DNA from: UBA6022 sp038319685
GTDB lineage: Bacteria > Patescibacteriota > Saccharimonadia > Saccharimonadales > Saccharimonadaceae
Length of the DNA stretch: 64,000 bases
Assembly: GCA_038319685.1 (NCBI GenBank)
Contig: JBBQDN010000005.1
Location: 36,671-100,670, forward strand
Direction: 5' to 3'
The notes beneath the pieces were generated by a model. It had not been told where the DNA came from. It did no database searches and was given only the letters and a program-made list of their open reading frames with translations. Shown here in pieces: positions 50,819-57,967 of this stretch (positions are counted from its first letter, which is position 1; the number at the start of each line of letters is the position of its first letter). The translations under genes and the position numbers were made by a program.

Positions 50819-50987
50819 CTGGGGTTGCTTCCCATCGCCATGAATCACCAGCAAGTTTATTCGGGCGCTGCGGAACTCCCTTTGGGAGGTCTAGAATGAT
50901 TATTTTAATTATTTATTCTGGACACGTCCTCGCGCATTACTCCTCATAAACTCGCTAACGATTCTTGGGCCGGTCCAGATACCCCAG
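50819..50987 (+). ncRNA. Candidate structured RNA, copy 2
   Basis: A 169-nt segment aligning along its length with 47351-47519. P1 CTGGGGT (50819-50825) with ACCCCAG (50981-50987); P2 CCATGAATC (50838-50846) with GATTCTTGG (50960-50968), one mismatch; P3 AGCAAGTTTAT (50850-50860) with ATAAACTCGCT (50946-50956); P4 CTCCC/GGGAG (50876-50880, 50884-50888); P5 GTCTAGAAT (50889-50897) with ATTCTGGAC (50915-50923), one G-U. Compared with copy 1, P3 changes T to C on one side and A to G on the other, and P5 differs at most positions yet stays paired. Blocks conserved in both copies are GGGGTTGCTTCCC, TCGGGCGCTGCGGAACTCCC and CCTCGCGCA. No coding frame. Confidence 0.65.
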
Positions 50988-51062
50988 ACCCCAGGGGCAC
51001 GGCTACTTTAGTTCGACTGAGATGGTTTCGATCTTTGGATGACTAATTATAGGCTTGAGTAC

Positions 51063-51614
51063 CTAAGATTGTCCGGAACGTCCTAGGTCCACCGGTTTCG
51101 CCTTGCCTAATATGTGGTTTGCAAAAAACCAAATACTGTCTTCGGGTCCGTTTGTAAGCTGTTTGTAGACTTTTTGTACAACGAGCCATACCCGGCTGCC
51201 ATCGGTGATGGTAATGCTGGCATAATCCTTCAGATCTCTTGAAATACTTGACCAATGATAGGTACTTGTATGAAGGAGTAATACTGTACCGACATAGCCA
51301 CCATAACCTTTTGCTTTATTAATAATCGCTTCTTCGGGCGGTGTTTCTGTAGCGATGCTGTCATGTAGTTCGTTCAGGTGCTGATCTATAAGCTTGATAC
51401 TTTCGACCGAGAAATCTAACTCAACACCTCTTTCCCTAAATTCATCTACCACATCCAGTGTAAAGCCAATATAGGCACCTCGAACGAGGTCGTCCGGATT
51501 AAACGCTGTATCATTTTTCGAGTCGGCCTCTTTTATACGCGATCGGAGATCATCATATTCTTTGACCAGCTTGTCATACTGGGTTTCTGGCATTTTGCGC
51601 TTTATTCCAAACAT
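51063..51614 (-). CDS. Hypothetical protein
   Basis: A 183-residue soluble protein with AAGGAG 6 nt upstream of the ATG. The first 40 residues are helical and charged (ETQYDKLVKEYDDLRSRIKE). A middle part (YIGFTLDVVDEFRERGVELD; SVESIKLIDQHLNELHDSI) resembles no family I know. The C-terminal half (GGYVGTVLLLH; DGSRVWLVVQKVYKQLTNG) looks like a small alpha/beta domain. Good start signal and normal composition argue that it is real. Confidence 0.6.
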   Translation of the reverse strand: MFGIKRKMPETQYDKLVKEYDDLRSRIKEADSKNDTAFNPDDLVRGAYIGFTLDVVDEFRERGVELDFSVESIKLIDQHLNELHDSIATETPPEEAIINKAKGYGGYVGTVLLLHTSTYHWSSISRDLKDYASITITDGSRVWLVVQKVYKQLTNGPEDSIWFFANHILGKAKPVDLGRSGQS

Positions 51615-51685
51615 AATGCTCCTTAGGTAAACTAGTGTTTATATCATACACAATACCGTATTTCATTGTATTATCATAACAAATC

Positions 51686-52225
51686 TTAACTCTGGGTTTC
51701 GAGTAGGTATTCCCATCCCGGCTGCCACTTCCACGGTGCAGTGACAGTCTCGAGTATTGGCACGTGGTTAATAGCATGCTCTAGTCCATATTGTGTGGCG
51801 CGGTGTCCAATGATCATGACGGTTTTGTCATCGTAATCTCGCTGTAGGTCTGACAAGAAATCAGTCATGCGGGCGCAGGTTTGTTCGTAGCTTTCACCAT
51901 TAGGAAACGGCGAGCTAATTCGGTTTGGTTTTTCTCCGTCAACGAGCTCTTTGGGTTTTTGTGTTAAGTCACCATAGTCACATTCTCGTAAACGAGCATC
52001 AGTAATAATAGGGAATTTGTCACCAAAAGCGAGCTCGGCTGTTTTGTATGCGCGTTGCATGTCGGAACAAAAAATAGCATCAAACTGTTTGCCTGTGTAG
52101 CGCTCGCCAAGTTCTACGGATTGTTTTAGTCCGAGTTCGGACAGCGCGATATCGTTATGACCCGACGCCAGATGTGCTTCGTTGTCAGTAGTGGTGGAAT
52201 GAGCCTCGAAAATAATAGTTATCAT
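51686..52225 (-). CDS. Histidine phosphatase superfamily protein (variant RHG motif)
   Basis: A 179-residue phosphoglycerate-mutase-like phosphatase. The catalytic block reads FEAHSTTTDNE where the family has x-R-H-G-E-T; the His remains but the Arg before it is Ala. IFCSDMQRAYKTAEL, DARLRECDYGDL, FPNGESYEQTCARM and MIIGHRATQYGLEHA are otherwise typical. Activity may be altered. TGT-TATAGT (52232-52237) ends 6 nt before the ATG: leaderless. The promoter plus first 27 codons are duplicated at 49366-49465. Confidence 0.83.
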   Translation of the reverse strand: MITIIFEAHSTTTDNEAHLASGHNDIALSELGLKQSVELGERYTGKQFDAIFCSDMQRAYKTAELAFGDKFPIITDARLRECDYGDLTQKPKELVDGEKPNRISSPFPNGESYEQTCARMTDFLSDLQRDYDDKTVMIIGHRATQYGLEHAINHVPILETVTAPWKWQPGWEYLLETQS

Positions 52226-52245
52226 GTAACTACTATAACAAAGTA
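52146..52245. repeat. 100-bp duplication, copy B (source)
   Basis: Start of the intact histidine phosphatase gene with its promoter; 99% identical to 49366-49465. Confidence 0.95.
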
Positions 52246-52268
52246 GGGATTATGACTTGTTCGAGTGC

Positions 52269-52287
52269 TCCAGATACCCTAGATCCC
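52269..52287 (+). repeat. Possible 3' fragment of the structured RNA
   Basis: TCCAGATACCCTAGATCCC matches the 3' end of copies 1 and 2 (TCCAGATACCCCAGACCCC) in 17 of 19 positions. Too short to be sure. Confidence 0.3.
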
Positions 52288-52371
52288 AAGACAAAGATAT
52301 GCTTGTGCTTGCCTTTCTTAGTTCCCAGTACCATAATTACCATAATTGCTTTTCAACGACAACCTATTGGA

Positions 52372-52394
52372 GTTGAAGGGCAATGCCCTTCAAC
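52372..52394. promoter_or_regulatory. Perfect palindrome centred on a start codon
   Basis: Arms GTTGAAGGGCA (52372-52382) and TGCCCTTCAAC (52384-52394) around one A, the first base of the ATG. In RNA a 9-bp stem would bury GAAGGG and leave CAAUG in the loop. Confidence 0.6.
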
Positions 52395-52820
52395 GAGTAT
52401 CCGCAACCGAACGTGCACACGTGGAGGCCCGACTACGACGTATTCAACTGGGAGACCGATCGTCTTCGCATTCGAACCGACTGGGATGAAACAGTCATCC
52501 TGGCATGGTCGACGAAGGAGTCGGTAGGTGGTGTATTGACCATAGCTCCCGAGGCCATGCCTGTCAACGTTGCTAATCATTTCGGGAATACGCTCGGACA
52601 TGAACCTGGGCGCACGTATCAGCCCATGTTGCACGTTATTCAACGCAACGACAATGGGCTCACGTTCTACCTCACGCATCCTCGCTTTGAGGGAAGTTTT
52701 GGCATGAACGGGAGAGTGTGTCATATACGTCCGGTGCAACGTGGTGGCTGTAAGTCATCGGAGTTCGTCTCCTGCGTCGCCAGTAGCCCAATCACCGTCC
52801 GTCGTCCACAGGTGCGCTGA
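52383..52820 (+). CDS. Orphan GC-rich gene of unknown function
   Basis: A 145-residue protein with no recognised domain. Aromatic-rich start (NVHTWRPDYDVFNWETDRLR), then alpha/beta segments (TVILAWSTKES; PMLHVIQRNDNGLTFYLTHP) and a Cys/Arg-rich tail. GC content and codon choice are higher than in the flanks. GAAGGG precedes the ATG inside a palindrome, and a GC hairpin follows (52851-52888). It looks like a self-contained cassette, as do the genes at 44277, 53992 and 56628. Confidence 0.5.
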   Translation: MPFNEYPQPNVHTWRPDYDVFNWETDRLRIRTDWDETVILAWSTKESVGGVLTIAPEAMPVNVANHFGNTLGHEPGRTYQPMLHVIQRNDNGLTFYLTHPRFEGSFGMNGRVCHIRPVQRGGCKSSEFVSCVASSPITVRRPQVR

Positions 52821-52850
52821 AGGACCCCCGTGTCATCCGCAGTAGAGCAG

Positions 52851-52888
52851 CAGCTCCCGCGTTGATGACGCGGGGCTGTTTGCTTTTT
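52851..52888 (+). terminator. Terminator of the 52383 cassette
   Basis: CAGCTCCCGCG / CGCGGGGCTG with one bulge and a 7-nt loop, then TTTGCTTTTT. Confidence 0.78.
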
Positions 52889-52923
52889 AGGGTAAATTAC
52901 CGAACTTCACTTTACTGGATGTA

Positions 52924-52943
52924 TCAAAAGAACTCTTCTTTTA
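52924..52943 (+). repeat. Left inverted repeat of the RAYT element
   Basis: TCAAAAGAACTCTTCTTTTA; its exact reverse complement is at 53587-53606. Each end is itself a hairpin (AAAAGAA-CTC-TTCTTTT). Confidence 0.88.
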
Positions 52944-52970
52944 AAGTGTTATCTCTTGTAATATGAATAT

Positions 52971-53561
52971 ATGCCTTCAAAAAATCTTATACGAAACTAT
53001 GATGCACCTGCATTTTATCATGTGTATAATCGTGGGGCGGGTAAACAGAAGATTTTTTTAGATTCAGCCGACAAGCAAAAATTTATATCGTTATTTGAAC
53101 GGTATTTGCTAGAACAGGATGAGGAGAGCCCGTATCCACTGTATGACGCCGAGGTTGTCGCCTATTGTTTGATGGGTAATCATTACCACCTGCTCTTATA
53201 TCAAGACGCCGACCCCATGGCGGTGAGTGGGCTTATGAAATCAGTCGCAACTGCGTACACTATGTATTTTAATCGTAAATATAAACAGTCCGGACACTTG
53301 TTTCAAGGTCCGTTTCGGGCATCGCGCATTAGCAGTGAGTCATATCTTGCTCATATCTCACGCTATATTCACCTGAACCCGCAGACCTACAAAACATATC
53401 ACTGGTCCAGCTTACGTTACTATATTGGCACAGCAACAAGCGACCTTGTTCATCCAGAACGTATACTCGACATGACACCAACAAGGTACCTCGAGTTCCT
53501 GGAAGATTACACCGATCGTCGGGCGTTACTGAAGGGTATACAAGACGAACTCGCTATATAA
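52971..53561 (+). CDS. RAYT / Y1 (IS200-like) transposase
   Basis: A 196-residue HUH-type single-strand transposase. FYHVYNRGAGKQKIF (about 15-29) is the family start; HUH motif in MGNHYHLLLY (about 65-74); GHLFQGPFRASRI (about 108-120); catalytic Tyr in SYLAHISRYIHLNP (about 124-137). RAYTs cut and move palindromic REP repeats. The gene is flanked by perfect 20-bp inverted repeats, each a hairpin, so it looks like a mobile REPtron-like unit. TAATAT (52959-52964) ends 6 nt before the ATG: leaderless. Confidence 0.92.
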   Translation: MPSKNLIRNYDAPAFYHVYNRGAGKQKIFLDSADKQKFISLFERYLLEQDEESPYPLYDAEVVAYCLMGNHYHLLLYQDADPMAVSGLMKSVATAYTMYFNRKYKQSGHLFQGPFRASRISSESYLAHISRYIHLNPQTYKTYHWSSLRYYIGTATSDLVHPERILDMTPTRYLEFLEDYTDRRALLKGIQDELAI

Positions 53562-53586
53562 TTTAAACTATGACTTATTGTATCTG

Positions 53587-53606
53587 TAAAAGAAGAGTTC
53601 TTTTGA
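53587..53606 (-). repeat. Right inverted repeat of the RAYT element
   Basis: Exact reverse complement of 52924-52943. Confidence 0.88.
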
Positions 53607-53739
53607 CAACTTCCCGAAGAAGACAAGCCTCGCTATTTCACCGCAGGAGCTTGACCTTGCGGTCAATCTCCTGAATACTAGACCACGGAAACGACTTGGC
53701 TACAGGACACCGGCAGAGGTATTTGAAGCAAGATGGTGA
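53605..53739 (+). pseudogene. IS30-family transposase C-terminal remnant
   Basis: Reads DNFPKKTSLAISPQELD...VNLLNTRPRKRLGYRTPAE-VFEARW-stop, the end of an IS30-type transposase (LN-RPRK-LGY-TP motif). No start or catalytic core remains; it begins at the RAYT right repeat, which may have inserted into it. The rest of 53562-53991 holds no gene I can support apart from the inverted repeat at 53867-53917. Confidence 0.82.
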
Positions 53740-53866
53740 CGAGTGTTGCGATTTGAGGTGGAATTCAGGACGCTATAATTGACTTTAATATATAAATATG
53801 CTATTATATTCATGCTTCTGTCGAGTTTTACTCTAGAGGTGAAATTTAACAACAAGTTGATTACAT

Positions 53867-53917
53867 ACAAGATGAGATTCTGCAGCATTATTATCACGCT
53901 ACAGGATCTCATCTTGT
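53867..53917. repeat. 12-bp perfect inverted repeat
   Basis: ACAAGATGAGAT (53867-53878) and ATCTCATCTTGT (53906-53917), 27-nt spacer. Lies between the IS30 remnant and an orphan gene; could be an insertion end or an operator. Confidence 0.6.
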
Positions 53918-53991
53918 GTCTCCGCCATCGGGGCGATTCACGACAGTGTTATCTGTTGGGCATTGGCCCTGATGAGAAGAAAGGCTCCGCG

Positions 53992-54462
53992 ATGTATTCC
54001 GGACTCAACCGAGACATCTGCAAGTCCGCATGGGACATCTGCCGGCCAGCGCTGGTGGCATCAGCCCAGCGCAGCATCACCAACAAGCTGGCAGGCACCA
54101 TCGTGGTGCTCAGTCCGATCACGGGTGAGCTGTTGTTTTCCGAGAGCGTCAACACCACCCACCCCGACAAGAAGAAGTACGACGAGATCGCTCTGGCCAA
54201 GGCTCAGGTGAGCTGGGCTACTGGCCTGACAAGCCGCCAAGTCCAGCAGTACGCGCCTCACCTCTACCAGCCCGGTATGACCAAGTGGGGCGGAGCGGTC
54301 ATCGAAAACAAGCTGGTCGTCGCGTTCAACGGCGTACAAGCCGTGTTCGACGAGGCAATCGCATGGATGGTGCTGAACTGGGTTCTGGCAATCTGCCAGA
54401 ACGAGATGACCAAGCCCGGTGGGGTCATGGCATCAGGGAGTTCATTCATCGACGGGACCTGA
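53992..54462 (+). CDS. Orphan GC-rich gene, possibly GlcG/HbpS-like
   Basis: A 156-residue protein starting at 53992 (AAAGG 8 nt upstream). The pattern CRPALVASAQRSI..KLAGTIVVLSPITGELLFSE..NTTHPDKKKYDEIALAKAQVSW, then KWGGAVIENKLVVAFNGVQAVFDEAIAWM resembles GlcG/HbpS-type domains (some bind heme), but the match is loose. Codon use is GC-rich and foreign compared with the flanks. A strong hairpin follows at 54511-54552. Confidence 0.45.
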   Translation: MYSGLNRDICKSAWDICRPALVASAQRSITNKLAGTIVVLSPITGELLFSESVNTTHPDKKKYDEIALAKAQVSWATGLTSRQVQQYAPHLYQPGMTKWGGAVIENKLVVAFNGVQAVFDEAIAWMVLNWVLAICQNEMTKPGGVMASGSSFIDGT

Positions 54463-54510
54463 TCAACTTGCACTACTGGCATCGCACTCTCTCGGGAGCG
54501 TGGTGCCAGG

Positions 54511-54552
54511 CACTACCTAAGCACTCAATATGTTTTGAGTATTTAGGTAGTG
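54511..54552. repeat. Long nested hairpin
   Basis: Outer stem CACTACCTAA/TTAGGTAGTG, inner stem ACTCAA/TTGAGT with a 2x2 internal loop. May be a terminator for the orphan gene or the end of an inserted cassette. Confidence 0.65.
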
Positions 54553-54600
54553 AAATAATGTTTCTTATCCTGATATTTTTGAAGCTTAGGAAAGTAGTAT

Positions 54601-55476
54601 CTAGTCGAGGCAAAGACTCGTACATCGAATATATCCACCACCTTTAACCAACTCGGTAATCGATGGGCTGACGACGGTGAGGCCGCGGGCTTCGAGTTCG
54701 GCGCGGAGATTCGGGGCGTTTTCGCTCATAATGACTGTTTCGCCGGTCGAAACGAGGTTACAGGCAAAGGCTTCTTCGGCCTCTTCGAGGGAAACTTCGA
54801 TTTTGTCGACTTCGTCGAACCACTGGAGGATTTGACGACTTTCTTCGGTAAAGGCGTCAGGACAGTAGGCGATCAGGCCACGTTCTGTTTCTGTCGGTGG
54901 TTTGATGATTGATAACGCCAGATCAATATCGTAAAAGAAACTATCCGCCCAACCAGATACGGGGTTGATCATCGGTTGACCTTGATCATCGAGTTCCGGA
55001 ATGGTCTGGAGCTGGATTCGTTCATACCCGAGGGTATCCGCCGCGAATTTCTGAGCCGCTTCATCAGACCGGTAGCCTTGACCACAGAACAAGAAATTAC
55101 CACAGGCAAGTGCGTCGCCTTGGCCACTGAACTTTAATCCATCTGGAACGCGCCGAACGTCGATATTTAGTTTCGTCAGGACATCTTCGGCGTGGTCTTC
55201 TTCGGCTTTACGCGCGTCGGGCAAGCGAGCGAGAATTGCCACGCCATCACGAACAAGTGCCCAGTTAGCGGTATAGACGCCGTCCTGTGAACCAGGAGGT
55301 GAGGGGACAAGTGTGACCGATACGTCAGCGCCCGCAAGGAGTTGCACGATAGCGTCATGCTCTTCTGCTGCTAGGTCGACATCAATCGATTCGTCATGGT
55401 AGTACGGATTAATATGCTGTTCATTGTTGAAATAGACAGTGTCGGACATGAGGACGTGGCGATTGATGAGTGGCAT
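54601..55476 (-). CDS. Amidinohydrolase of the DDAH/arginine deiminase (pentein) family
   Basis: A 291-residue protein. The start at 55476 has AGGAGAT upstream. Pentein signatures: TANWALVRDGVAILARLPDA (about 72-91), LKFSGQGDALACGNFLFCGQGYRSD (a G-x-D block about 118-140), AFACNLVSTGETVIMS (about 240-255) and the C-terminal GGGYIRCTSLCLD with the nucleophilic Cys. Members act on dimethylarginine or related guanidines. It follows a FemAB gene by 7 nt. A remnant of a similar 3' end is at 50112-50147. Exact substrate unknown. Confidence 0.83.
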   Translation of the reverse strand: MPLINRHVLMSDTVYFNNEQHINPYYHDESIDVDLAAEEHDAIVQLLAGADVSVTLVPSPPGSQDGVYTANWALVRDGVAILARLPDARKAEEDHAEDVLTKLNIDVRRVPDGLKFSGQGDALACGNFLFCGQGYRSDEAAQKFAADTLGYERIQLQTIPELDDQGQPMINPVSGWADSFFYDIDLALSIIKPPTETERGLIAYCPDAFTEESRQILQWFDEVDKIEVSLEEAEEAFACNLVSTGETVIMSENAPNLRAELEARGLTVVSPSITELVKGGGYIRCTSLCLD

Positions 55477-55483
55477 AGATCTC

Positions 55484-56515
55484 CTAATAGTATGATTCGT
55501 GGTGTTTTTTGTAATAGAGTCGGCGGATGATTTTTTCGATATATCGTGTCCATAGTTTTGACCGGAGCGGGCGAACGGGAATCTCAAATGCACCGACATA
55601 CTGGGTGATTTGTTTGTTAAAACTCGTTTTGAATAACCCGATCCCATAATGTGAGTGTGCGGGATTTTTGATTTGATCGATTGGTGGTGCACCGCACAGG
55701 TCGTGAGTGGTGACTCCTTTGGATTTGAGCCACTCAATCGCGCGCCATTGTAGTAAATGGCTGGCACCATACGCAGTACGTTTGCGGATACTGGCACCAT
55801 CTTTGTAGGTACCTTTAGTCCCAAATGCTAGGACGTAGGCGCCAGCGACCATTTCACCTTCGAAATAGGCAAAGAATAACTGACCGGTGCCCGATTTTTC
55901 GTAGCGCTGCCAATACGATTTGTAATATTCGGGCGATCGAATCCCGAATTCATGATCCTGTGCGGTATCTTTGAGTAGATTATACATCGTACGGCAGTTT
56001 TCATTACTGGCGGGGACGGGCTCGGCGGTGACACCATCACGCTGCGCCCGGCGAATAGCATGGCGGCCTTTTTGCGGAAGATTCATGAGGATAGTGTCTA
56101 GGTTGTTACTGATATCCATCACGACAGTCGAAAAGTTGGGCTGAATCGGTCGCGTCGGGGTTAGTTCAAGTCCGCTAAGGTCTGTTCCGAGGGGGAGTTC
56201 TGGCTCGATCTTGATCGTAAAAACGCCCTGTTTAGATGCAAATTCCCATAAAATTGGTCGTAGGTCTCGTAACTCTTTGACCGAATTCACCCCAGGGCCT
56301 TTGGGCGTGTACCAAAGTTTCCCCAGGATAGGAATATGTTTTTCAATTGCAAGGATGGCAGTGCCTCCGATAATAATGTAACGTGGCGTCCATCCGGCCA
56401 ATTGTTTTTGGGCGGCAAATTCTACACCCTGAAACAAGTTACCCTTGTCAGGATTGGCAAGCACCAGATCATTCCAGTTGGTGATTTCGTCGGGCGTGGC
56501 AAAACGAGCAGTCAT
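55484..56515 (-). CDS. FemAB-like lipid II aminoacyltransferase 2
   Basis: A 343-residue FemAB-type transferase, paralogous to the one at 41.4 kb. NLFQGVEFAAQKQLAGWTPR (about 26-45), YTPKGPGVNSVKELRDL, NLPQKGRHAIRRAQRDGVTA (about 146-165), QLFFAYFEGEMVAGAYVLAF (about 212-231), GASHLLQWRAIEWLKSKG and HYGIGLFKTSFNKQITQYVG. The lysine-rich tail may touch the membrane. Probably adds a different cross-bridge residue from FemAB 1. Promoter not clear; about 110 nt of untranslated sequence lie to the right. Confidence 0.88.
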   Translation of the reverse strand: MTARFATPDEITNWNDLVLANPDKGNLFQGVEFAAQKQLAGWTPRYIIIGGTAILAIEKHIPILGKLWYTPKGPGVNSVKELRDLRPILWEFASKQGVFTIKIEPELPLGTDLSGLELTPTRPIQPNFSTVVMDISNNLDTILMNLPQKGRHAIRRAQRDGVTAEPVPASNENCRTMYNLLKDTAQDHEFGIRSPEYYKSYWQRYEKSGTGQLFFAYFEGEMVAGAYVLAFGTKGTYKDGASIRKRTAYGASHLLQWRAIEWLKSKGVTTHDLCGAPPIDQIKNPAHSHYGIGLFKTSFNKQITQYVGAFEIPVRPLRSKLWTRYIEKIIRRLYYKKHHESYY

Positions 56516-56599
56516 TCAGTCTATTGTAACTGATAAAGGATTAGAAATGAAAAGCTAGTACTCATATACCTATGACTGAAAGTATGTAGAAATGGGAGT

Positions 56600-56626
56600 G
56601 GCCCAGGGAGTAAACTCACCTGGGCC
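56600..56626 (-). terminator. Hairpin after the 56628 gene
   Basis: GGCCCAGG (56600-56607) pairs with CCTGGGCC (56619-56626); inner GAG/CTC pairs too. T-run after it is weak on the minus strand. Confidence 0.55.
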
Positions 56627-56627
56627 T

Positions 56628-56903
56628 TTAGCTCTCCTCCTTTGGATTGTGAAATAGGACGGTGGCCTGCCCGACCGAGCCAGGCTCGTAGGGCAGGTGC
56701 AGTACAACACTGACCTTCTGGTCTGGGTCGCTATCGCGACACTGAACAATCAGAGTTGTCTTGGCGTAAGTCTTGGTTACGACCCCGAGCACTCGCCATT
56801 TGTCGAGCATAAGGCGAATCGTCGTTACCGACGTATCTACAGCTGCAACCAGTTCTCTTAGTTCATCGGACGGTCCGATATCGCTAAGAAATAGATGAGT
56901 CAT
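56628..56903 (-). CDS. Small orphan protein with HTH-like N-terminus
   Basis: A 91-residue protein starting at 56903 (GGAGG 8 nt upstream). Residues 10-42 (PSDELRELVAAVDTSVTTIR, then LMLDKWRVLGVVTK) look like a winged-helix or HTH segment; the C-terminal half has beta strands (LIVQCRDSDPDQKVSVVLHL). GC-richer than its neighbours. No family recognised. A small transcription factor is possible. Confidence 0.45.
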   Translation of the reverse strand: MTHLFLSDIGPSDELRELVAAVDTSVTTIRLMLDKWRVLGVVTKTYAKTTLIVQCRDSDPDQKVSVVLHLPYEPGSVGQATVLFHNPKEES

Positions 56904-56970
56904 CCGACCCACCTCCTTAATTCAAAGAGCATGTTTATAATAACATATTATTTATTAAAACACAATAGTT

Positions 56971-57885
56971 TTACACCCCGAGTTCAACACAGGCTCTTTG
57001 TAGCTGAATCGCAAGCATCATGGCTCGTTCGTCCAGACCATCGGCAGGAAGTCGACAATTATTCCCAAGCTCAGCTTCGGTAAAGCCAGGAAAAAGGACA
57101 ATTGAGCCATACGTGTCTCTCTTGTCGCGAGTGATTGCATACATTAGTCCTTTTGATTCTATTTCGTCATAGCCACCGCGAATTCTAGCGATTGCATCAA
57201 GTGAAGATTTAACATCCACTTTAATACGTTTTCCGTTGTACAGGATAATAAGGTCACCACCATGTAGATCTTCTTCGGGGGTTGCTGGGACATATTCAAT
57301 AGGTGTACGATCGAGTAGTTGACGTGTAATTGCTTCTTTACGCGCACCCTTCGTGATTGCGTGAAGTTTTTCGGTAACTTCATGTTCTTTGTGGGGGAAA
57401 TGGGAAATTGTCGAATCGCTGAGTGTCTGGTTGATTTCTGATAAGTTCGAATTAGGATGGGTATAGATATAATCTGAAAGCCGTTGGTTATACCAGACAG
57501 CATATGGTTTGAGAGTATCGTTTAAGTAGCTCCATTCATCATTATCTAGCCGACGATGTTTTCGTTCGTGTTCAAAATGATCCAGGTCTCTTTGGACATG
57601 CGAAAGATACGGTGCATTTGCAATGAGGGTAATTTGAGCTGCTTCGTCGGGGGCAAGTATGTCCGCGTGAGTGTGACAATAATCGAGTGCATAGAAGGAC
57701 AGAGCATTCGCATATTCGCTAGATGTTCGGTCAAGGGGGTCGATACCACTGTTCTGAAGAGACTCCATAAAGAGTGGCTCATAAGCAAATGCAGCAATTG
57801 TCTCATTGGCCGATTTCCACGAAGAGGAAGCAATGAAATCGATACTCTTCGGGGGTTTCTCTGGGTTTATTGTTGTATGTGACAT
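56971..57885 (-). CDS. PD-(D/E)xK nuclease-like protein
   Basis: A 304-residue protein. N-terminal two thirds are helical and acidic (YALDYCHTHADILAPDEAAQ; FEHERKHRRLDNDEWSYLND). Near residue 210-235 the segment DLHGGDLIILYNGKRIKVDV, followed by KSSLDAIA, gives D-(x12-14)-D-V-K, the metal-binding core of PD-(D/E)xK endonucleases. No methyltransferase or helicase partner is adjacent, so a role in defence or repair is open. Promoter at 57912-57940. Confidence 0.55.
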   Translation of the reverse strand: MSHTTINPEKPPKSIDFIASSSWKSANETIAAFAYEPLFMESLQNSGIDPLDRTSSEYANALSFYALDYCHTHADILAPDEAAQITLIANAPYLSHVQRDLDHFEHERKHRRLDNDEWSYLNDTLKPYAVWYNQRLSDYIYTHPNSNLSEINQTLSDSTISHFPHKEHEVTEKLHAITKGARKEAITRQLLDRTPIEYVPATPEEDLHGGDLIILYNGKRIKVDVKSSLDAIARIRGGYDEIESKGLMYAITRDKRDTYGSIVLFPGFTEAELGNNCRLPADGLDERAMMLAIQLQRACVELGV

Positions 57886-57911
57886 TTTTATTTCTTAACC
57901 TTTATGTTTTA

Positions 57912-57940
57912 ATTTAAGCATAAATACTATCAAAAGTCAA
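57912..57940 (-). promoter_or_regulatory. Promoter of the nuclease-like gene
   Basis: Minus strand: -35 TTGACT (57935-57940), a 17-nt spacer, extended -10 TGC-TTAAAT (57912-57917). Confidence 0.65.
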
Positions 57941-57967
57941 TTACGACGAAGTGGTATAATGGAGTAA

